From Pseudomonas sp. v388 (GTDB taxonomy: Bacteria; Pseudomonadota; Gammaproteobacteria; Pseudomonadales; Pseudomonadaceae), in NCBI RefSeq assembly GCF_003935425.1, contig NZ_RHQN01000003.1, positions 616,334 to 680,333 on the forward strand: a DNA stretch of 64,000 nucleotides, read 5' to 3'. The notes beneath the pieces were generated by a model, which worked only from the letters and a program-made list of their open reading frames with translations, searched no databases and was not told where the DNA came from. Each line of letters begins with the position of its first letter. The first letter of the stretch is position 1. Below are positions 58,952 to 64,000 of this stretch, piece by piece. Both the position numbers and the translations under genes were made by a program.

Positions 58952-60229
58952 ATGATCGAACCCAAGCGCGTCCTGCGCGCCCTTGCCGAGCACTGGGCGT
59001 TACTCGAGCCTTTGTGCGAACACTTCGACCAGGGCACCCTGAGCCTGAGCGAGCTGCGTCAGCAGCTGGCCGTTCAGCAACAGGAGAGCACCCCGCAAGA
59101 AATCACCAATCTGCTGGACGTCTGGATTCGTCTGGACATTCTGGTCCCCGTCGCCAAGAGCCCTAACCGTTTCGAGCTGAACGCGCAGATTCACGACTTC
59201 CTGTCTTACCTGCGCCGCGAGCATCGTCTCGGCCTGTGCCTGGAAATCGAAGCCTACCTGCGCCACCTGGAACGGCTGGCCGGCTACATTCAGGACGCCT
59301 TCGATATCCGGGACGCCAACGACCTGGCTCGCCAGTTGCGACTGCTGGACATGCGCGTGCGCGACGTCCTGAAAAAGCTCGCCAATGACGAACAGGCGCT
59401 GGTGGCCGTGGCCGATCGGGCCAAGACCAGCGACCGACAGATTCCCTTGCGTCAACGCTATGCCGAGGTCCTGGCCACATGGGACGAATACGTCGAGCCG
59501 ATGATTCAGCTGGTGAACGCCGATGGCGCCTTTGAACAGGGCGTGCGCAAGGTCGAGAACGTGCTGCTGCGCCTGCTGACCGAACAGCAACGGCTCGGGC
59601 ATCTGGTCGATGACGACATGTTGCTGCGCACCCACGCGCGCATCCTGGAGATGCAGACCAGCGCCCAGCTCACCTTGCGCCATGCACGGGAACTGCTGCT
59701 GCCGCTGCGCGAAGAAGCCCGTCGCCACAACGCAGTGACGCGCGGTGCGGCACTGGCGTTGTCGGCCATCCGCCGCAAAGGTCTGGATGCCGTGCCGCAA
59801 GCGGCGATGCCGATGTTCACCCGTCCGCAAAGCACCTTTCTGGGCAGCGCAAGCCAGGTCGAAGCGTATGTATACGCCTTGGCGCGCTTCGAACCCAAGC
59901 CGGCAAAATTCCCCAAGGCCAGTGCCACTCGCAAAGGCGAAGCGCCACGCGCGCCGCGCACTGTCAAGGAAATGCTCGAACGTTGCGAGCAGGCGCTGCC
60001 ACTGCCGGACCTGATGGTCTGGCTGCTGGAGCAGGAACCGCACGGCGAAACCGAAGAATTACTGTATTGGTTCTCGCGTCTGTCGCGGGACAAGCGCTTT
60101 GCCCGCCAACGCCTGGAGCGTTGCGAATACTTCACCCGGGAGCACCGCGTCAGCCTGCGCTCCTTTGCCCTGCTCGCCCATCAGGCTGAGCAGCCAGAGA
60201 ATTCCGAGAGCACTGTTCATGCATCTTGA
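58952..60229 (+). CDS. mksF: Condensin kleisin subunit MksF
   Basis: MukF-like kleisin of the MksBEF condensin. The 425-residue chain starts at ATG 58952 with a winged-helix-like N terminus (MIEPKRVLRALAEHWALLE) and a long helical middle (LRHLERLAGYIQDAFDIRD, RQLRLLDMRVRDVLKKLAND). It bridges the heads of MksB. The mksF-mksE-mksB overlaps are 11 and 4 bp, so the three subunits are coupled. The order equals that of P. aeruginosa and of Wadjet JetA-B-C. Confidence 0.9.
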   Translation: MIEPKRVLRALAEHWALLEPLCEHFDQGTLSLSELRQQLAVQQQESTPQEITNLLDVWIRLDILVPVAKSPNRFELNAQIHDFLSYLRREHRLGLCLEIEAYLRHLERLAGYIQDAFDIRDANDLARQLRLLDMRVRDVLKKLANDEQALVAVADRAKTSDRQIPLRQRYAEVLATWDEYVEPMIQLVNADGAFEQGVRKVENVLLRLLTEQQRLGHLVDDDMLLRTHARILEMQTSAQLTLRHARELLLPLREEARRHNAVTRGAALALSAIRRKGLDAVPQAAMPMFTRPQSTFLGSASQVEAYVYALARFEPKPAKFPKASATRKGEAPRAPRTVKEMLERCEQALPLPDLMVWLLEQEPHGETEELLYWFSRLSRDKRFARQRLERCEYFTREHRVSLRSFALLAHQAEQPENSESTVHAS

Positions 60230-60929
60230 TCTATCTGAAATGTCCCAGCTGGCGCCGATCTTTCGGGAGCTGTTCAAGGGCTACCACGTCAGCCGCCGCG
60301 ACCCGGAACTGTACGCTCAGCTTTCCAACTTCCAGGATCAGTACCGCACGCTGTTCAAGGCGCTGGGTTTCGAGCTGGTATGCGACACCCGCGGTTTCTA
60401 TTACTTCGTTCCGGAACTGGCCGCCGCGCAGGTCAACAAGACCGCGCAACGACTGGCGCTGTTCACTTTCATTCTGGTCGAGCATCTGGCTGACCAGGGT
60501 CGCGACCCGATTGCCGTGCTGGACGGCGGCAGCCTGGGCCGTGATGAACTGCCCTCGATGCTGGAAAAGTACCGCGACTTGTTTCTACAGGCCGAAGTCC
60601 AGACTCAGGACGAACTCGAAGAGAAAATCATGCGCCGCATGACCCAACTCGGTTTTGCCGGTGAGGAAATGGGCGTGTACCGCTTCCTGCCGCCGATGCA
60701 TCGTTTCCTCGACGTATGCCTCTCGGTCCAGCAGGACCGCGATCTGGCCGCCAGCCTGCACAGCGCGTTGCCGCTGCCTACGCCGGTGCTCATCGATGAC
60801 GACAGTGATGAAAAGCTGCTGGAGACCGACGACCCGCTGGATCTCGATGAATTCGGCGAAGAAACGCTGGAAACCGAGGAACAGGCGCTGGTACGGGCCA
60901 TTGCGGATGAACAGGAGATGGACGCATGA
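60219..60929 (+). CDS. mksE: Condensin accessory subunit MksE
   Basis: KITE-type partner of the kleisin, 236 residues. ATG 60219, inside the end of mksF, is chosen; a longer frame covers antisense-like sequence. Two winged-helix-like parts are suggested by LAPIFRELFKGYHVSRRDPE and ELEEKIMRRMTQLGFAGEEM. The C-terminal 45 residues are strongly acidic (ETDDPLDLDEFGEETLETEE). It overlaps mksB by 4 bp. Confidence 0.9.
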   Translation: MHLDLSEMSQLAPIFRELFKGYHVSRRDPELYAQLSNFQDQYRTLFKALGFELVCDTRGFYYFVPELAAAQVNKTAQRLALFTFILVEHLADQGRDPIAVLDGGSLGRDELPSMLEKYRDLFLQAEVQTQDELEEKIMRRMTQLGFAGEEMGVYRFLPPMHRFLDVCLSVQQDRDLAASLHSALPLPTPVLIDDDSDEKLLETDDPLDLDEFGEETLETEEQALVRAIADEQEMDA

Positions 60930-63760
60930 GCCAGGAACGCTATGGCATTCGCCGTTTTGCACTGCTCAACACTGCCGGTTACAGCCTCGGGCTGTTCCCG
61001 CTGGAAAACCCGCTGTCGGTCTACGGCGCGAACAACCTGGGCAAGAGTGCGTCGATCAACGCACTGCAATTCCCGATTCTGGCCCGCATGTCGGACATGA
61101 GCTTTGGCAAGTACAGCCTGGAGCAATCCCGCCGCTTCTACTTCGCCTCCGACACCAGCTACATTCTGGTGGAAGTTTCCTTGCCCCACGGTCCGCACGT
61201 CATCGGCGTAGTCGGTCGCGGTCCTGGCGGGGGCTTCGGTCACCAGTTCTTCGCCTATGCCGGCGAGCTGGACCTGGGTCATTATCAAAAAGACGATACC
61301 TGCCTGCGCCAGAAAGAGCTGTTCAGCAATCTGGAAAGCCAAGGCCTGAAAGCCTACGAGCTCAAGCCCGATGAACTGCGGCGCCTGCTGGTTGGCGGTC
61401 ACACCTCGATCCCGCTGGATCTGACCCTGATCCCGCTGCGCTCCACCAGCGAACAGAGCCTCAAGACCTTCCGCGCGCTGTTCATCAACCTGCTGCACAT
61501 GCGCGAGATCACCGCCGCCAAGCTCAAGCAACTGTTCCTCGATGCGTTCGAGCATAGCCTGCGTTCCGGCAGCGTCGACTACATCGCCGCCTGTGAAGAG
61601 GCATTCCGTGACGTGCGGCGCATGGAGCAGGATTACAACTCGCTGGTGTTGGCCGGACCACTGGTCGAAGCACTGGCAGCAGGCGTGAAGCAACGCGACA
61701 TCCTGCGCGGCAAACTGCATCGTCTGTCGCCGATTCTCGATTCCCTGCTTGGCAGCTGGTCCGATTACTCCGGCGCGCGCAAGGAAGAGCTGGTGATCCA
61801 GGCCGAGCATTATCGCGCTCAGCAGGACGTCATGCAGAACGACCAGCGCAACAGCACTCAGGAACTGATGCGCCTGGAGCGTGAGATCAGCAGTATCCAG
61901 CGCTGGCTGGGTGAGCTTTCGGTATTGAAGAACCGTTTTGCGCTGGTGGATGACGCCAAGGTCCTGGAGCAACAGCTGCTCGCGGCCAAGGACGCGCACG
62001 ACGAACTGGCCGGTGCGCTGGCCCAGTCCCGTCAATTCAGCGCCGAGGATCTGGATGAACGTCTGCGGGATCTGGAAAAGCGCCTGAAGTCCGTCAAGCA
62101 ACAGCTCGATCATGCCGACAACAACAGCTACGCGCGTCTGCGCGAAGAGTTTTCGCAACCGGATGTCGAACGCCTGATGCGCTTGTTCAACAGCGCACTG
62201 TTCAGCCTGCCGCTAGGCGAACAAGGCATTGCCCTGGACGAAGGAGATGCTTGGGTCAAATCCCTGGAAACCATTCTGGATGGCTTCAAGGGCGAGCAGT
62301 TTCAAGTGCCGGGCCTGTCGATCAACCTGTCGAGCATCGAGCCGCCGGCGCTTCAAGCACTGGCTGACCGTGCCGCCTTGCGAGATCAGAAAGAACGCCT
62401 GGAAAAAGAACTCAAGCAACTCAAAACCCAGCAGGCGGTGGCCGCCGACCGAGTCGCCGGCAAGAGCCAGACCGAAGCCTTGTACCAGCGGGTACTGGAT
62501 GCCCAGAAAGCCCTGGAAGACTTCCGTCGCACCCAGACCCTGAGCGCCGAAGAACCCGGCAAGCTCGAAGAACTCGCGCAGATGGAAGCGGCGCAGGATG
62601 AACTCAAGCGCTCCAGCGATGCTTTCACCGAACGCGTCCAGCAGCTGTCAGCCAAGCTTCAATTGGTGGCGCGTCAGATCGGCGATCTGGAATCCAAACA
62701 ACGCACGCTGGATGATGCTTTGCGGCGTCGTCAGCTATTGCCTGCTGACATGCCATTCGGCACGCCGTTCATGGACCCGATCGATGACTCCATGGAAAAC
62801 CTGCTGCCACTGCTCAATGACTATCAGGACAGCTGGCAGGCACTGCTGCGCAGCGATGGGCAGATCGAAGCGCTGTACGCACAGGTGCGCCTCAAGGGCG
62901 TGGCCAAGTTTGACAACGAAGATGATGTCGAGCGCCGTTTGCAGCTGTTGATCAATGCCTACGCGCACCGCACTGATGAAGCTCTGACGCTTGGCAAGGC
63001 ACGTCGCGCCGCTGTGACCGACATCGCCCGAACCCTGCGCAACATTCGCAGCGACTACGACAGCCTTGAGCATCAGTTGGCCTTGTTCAACCGTGAGATC
63101 AACAAACGTCAGGTCTCCAACCTGGCCAGCTTCCGTATCGTGCTCGCTCCCAACAAGGAAGCGCTCAAGCATATCGACCAGATTATCCACAGCGCCGGTC
63201 AGTACGAAGAAGGCGAGACGCTGTCGGTGTTCGACCTGAGCCAGAGTGCAGAGCAGGACAACAAGAACGAAGAGGCCAAGGAATACCTGGCGCGCCTGGT
63301 CGCTGCCAATCATAACCAGTTGGGCCTGAAGGACTTGTTCGAGCTGGCGTTCGAGATCACCAAGGTCAACGGCCAGCCGGTTATCCACACCGACATCGAC
63401 GGTGCCGCTTCCAATGGCACGACCATGACGATCAAGGCGCTGACCAACATGTATCTGTTGCTGCACTTGATGGATCGTGACCAGGCCGGTCGGGTGCGAC
63501 TGCCCTACTACCTTGATGAAGCGGCGGATATCGACGAGAAGAACCAGTCGGCCTTGCTGGAAACCAGCCTGCAACTGGGCTTCGTCCCCATTCTGGCGAG
63601 CGTCAAGCCGCAGGTGTCGGCACATGTGGCGATCGACCTGGAAGGCGGCAGCGGGCCTAACGGTATCTACATCGACGAGGCGGACTGGAAGTACATCCGT
63701 CGTCGTGACGAGGCGCTGCCACAAGCGGTCGCCGCACTCGAAGACGCGATAGCAGAATAA
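60926..63760 (+). CDS. mksB: SMC-like condensin ATPase MksB
   Basis: The 944-residue motor of the chromosomal MksBEF condensin. Walker A is SVYGANNLGKSASINALQFP near residue 35. Two long coiled-coil arms (residues about 280-400 and 470-620, then 690-760) flank a short hinge region. The C-terminal head has the signature-like GAASNGTTMTIKALTNMY and Walker B YYLDEAADIDEKNQSALLE. It is shorter than MukB (about 1,480 residues), as expected of Mks. It acts in chromosome organisation together with SMC-ScpAB or MukBEF. No MksG/JetD gene follows before the terminator. Confidence 0.93.
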   Translation: MSQERYGIRRFALLNTAGYSLGLFPLENPLSVYGANNLGKSASINALQFPILARMSDMSFGKYSLEQSRRFYFASDTSYILVEVSLPHGPHVIGVVGRGPGGGFGHQFFAYAGELDLGHYQKDDTCLRQKELFSNLESQGLKAYELKPDELRRLLVGGHTSIPLDLTLIPLRSTSEQSLKTFRALFINLLHMREITAAKLKQLFLDAFEHSLRSGSVDYIAACEEAFRDVRRMEQDYNSLVLAGPLVEALAAGVKQRDILRGKLHRLSPILDSLLGSWSDYSGARKEELVIQAEHYRAQQDVMQNDQRNSTQELMRLEREISSIQRWLGELSVLKNRFALVDDAKVLEQQLLAAKDAHDELAGALAQSRQFSAEDLDERLRDLEKRLKSVKQQLDHADNNSYARLREEFSQPDVERLMRLFNSALFSLPLGEQGIALDEGDAWVKSLETILDGFKGEQFQVPGLSINLSSIEPPALQALADRAALRDQKERLEKELKQLKTQQAVAADRVAGKSQTEALYQRVLDAQKALEDFRRTQTLSAEEPGKLEELAQMEAAQDELKRSSDAFTERVQQLSAKLQLVARQIGDLESKQRTLDDALRRRQLLPADMPFGTPFMDPIDDSMENLLPLLNDYQDSWQALLRSDGQIEALYAQVRLKGVAKFDNEDDVERRLQLLINAYAHRTDEALTLGKARRAAVTDIARTLRNIRSDYDSLEHQLALFNREINKRQVSNLASFRIVLAPNKEALKHIDQIIHSAGQYEEGETLSVFDLSQSAEQDNKNEEAKEYLARLVAANHNQLGLKDLFELAFEITKVNGQPVIHTDIDGAASNGTTMTIKALTNMYLLLHLMDRDQAGRVRLPYYLDEAADIDEKNQSALLETSLQLGFVPILASVKPQVSAHVAIDLEGGSGPNGIYIDEADWKYIRRRDEALPQAVAALEDAIAE

Positions 63761-63778
63761 GCTGAATTGAGGTAACTG

Positions 63779-63807
63779 AAGGCCGCATGCGAATGCGGCC
63801 TTTTTTG
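63779..63807 (+). terminator. Terminator of mksFEB
   Basis: AAGGCCGCAT pairs with ATGCGGCCTT around GCGA, followed by TTTT. It lies 18 bp after the mksB stop. Confidence 0.93.
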
Positions 63808-63849
63808 TAGCTGGAGTTTGTCGGCGGATGTTCCTGATCAGCATGCTGC

Positions 63850-63942
63850 TGTAGGAGCGAGCTTGCTCGCGAAGGCGTCATTCCGGGCGATGTCTATGCT
63901 GCGTCTGTGCTGGCCTCTTCGCGGCTGAAGCCGCTCCTACAG
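63850..63942. repeat. REP doublet (REPIN)
   Basis: TGTAGGAGCGAGCTTGCTCG at 63850-63869 (continuing GCGAAGG) and, inverted, CTTCGCGGCTGAAGCCGCTC then CTACAGG at 63916-63942. Two opposite REPs about 40 bp apart, the mobile unit spread by RAYT transposases. Confidence 0.82.
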
Positions 63943-63972
63943 GGATTGCCTGTTTCCGGGTCCGGAAAAGAC

Positions 63973-64000
63973 AAAACCCCTGACTGCATGCGCAATCAGG
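63973..64000. terminator. Possible terminator hairpin cut by the window edge
   Basis: AAAACCCCTGACTGC is followed by ATGC and GCAATCAGG, a 9-bp stem with one mismatch. The A run before the stem suggests a bidirectional terminator continuing beyond position 64,000. Confidence 0.45.

Overview
The window is a piece of a Pseudomonas chromosome, most like the fluorescens/syringae lineage. The evidence is high coding density, GC-rich codon use, pseudomonad-type REP repeats (GTAGGAGC...GCTCGCGA arms), and a gene order that I recall from P. aeruginosa: pagL-murI-moeB-prmC-prfA-hemA, then lolB-ispE-tRNA-Gln-prs-rplY-pth-ychF, and further right can, rimI-holD and the mksFEB condensin. No plasmid, phage, insertion sequence, rRNA or CRISPR is visible.

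Layout. 1-12,950 is conserved housekeeping: cell wall (murI), molybdopterin (moeB), translation termination (prfA, prmC), tetrapyrrole synthesis (hemA), lipoprotein sorting (lolB), isoprenoids (ispE), PRPP (prs), ribosome (rplY, pth, ychF). 12,954-36,180 is an accessory surface-polysaccharide island between ychF and a downstream tRNA-Met. 36,344-56,850 mixes three chemoreceptors, the tRNA-Met, a periplasmic flavocytochrome sugar-acid (gluconate 2-) dehydrogenase operon, a PhoD-like phosphatase next to phosphatidylcholine synthase, a SotB-type exporter, a universal stress protein, a PhnA-type zinc-ribbon protein, an SGNH acyltransferase, an HD phosphohydrolase and a carbonic anhydrase. 57,042-63,760 holds an acidic protein of unknown role, rimI with the probable psi clamp-loader gene, and mksFEB.

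How the island works. RmlA and RmlB make dTDP-4-keto-6-deoxyglucose. RmlC and RmlD turn it into dTDP-L-rhamnose for the O-chain. A fused acetyltransferase/3,4-ketoisomerase and a DegT-type aminotransferase divert the same intermediate to a dTDP-3-acetamido-3,6-dideoxyhexose (Fuc3NAc or Qui3NAc). Wzm and Wzt, the latter with a C-terminal glycan-binding domain, make this an ABC-transporter-dependent O-antigen system; no Wzy, Wzx or Wzz is present, and no initiating transferase lies in the window. A 1,489-residue protein joins a methyltransferase, a kinase-like segment, a repetitive coiled coil and two GT-A domains. It looks like a WbdD-type chain terminator and ruler fused to the polymerase. A GtrA/GtrB pair and a DUF2142 membrane protein suggest that the amino sugar is added as a side branch on the periplasmic face. 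Two more polytopic membrane proteins and a second GT2 lie in or beside a strikingly AT-rich segment at the right end of the island.

The strongest candidate for new biology is the five-part fusion with its five-unit, 54-bp tandem repeat. Everything is read by eye; family names rest on recognised motifs and context, not on searches.
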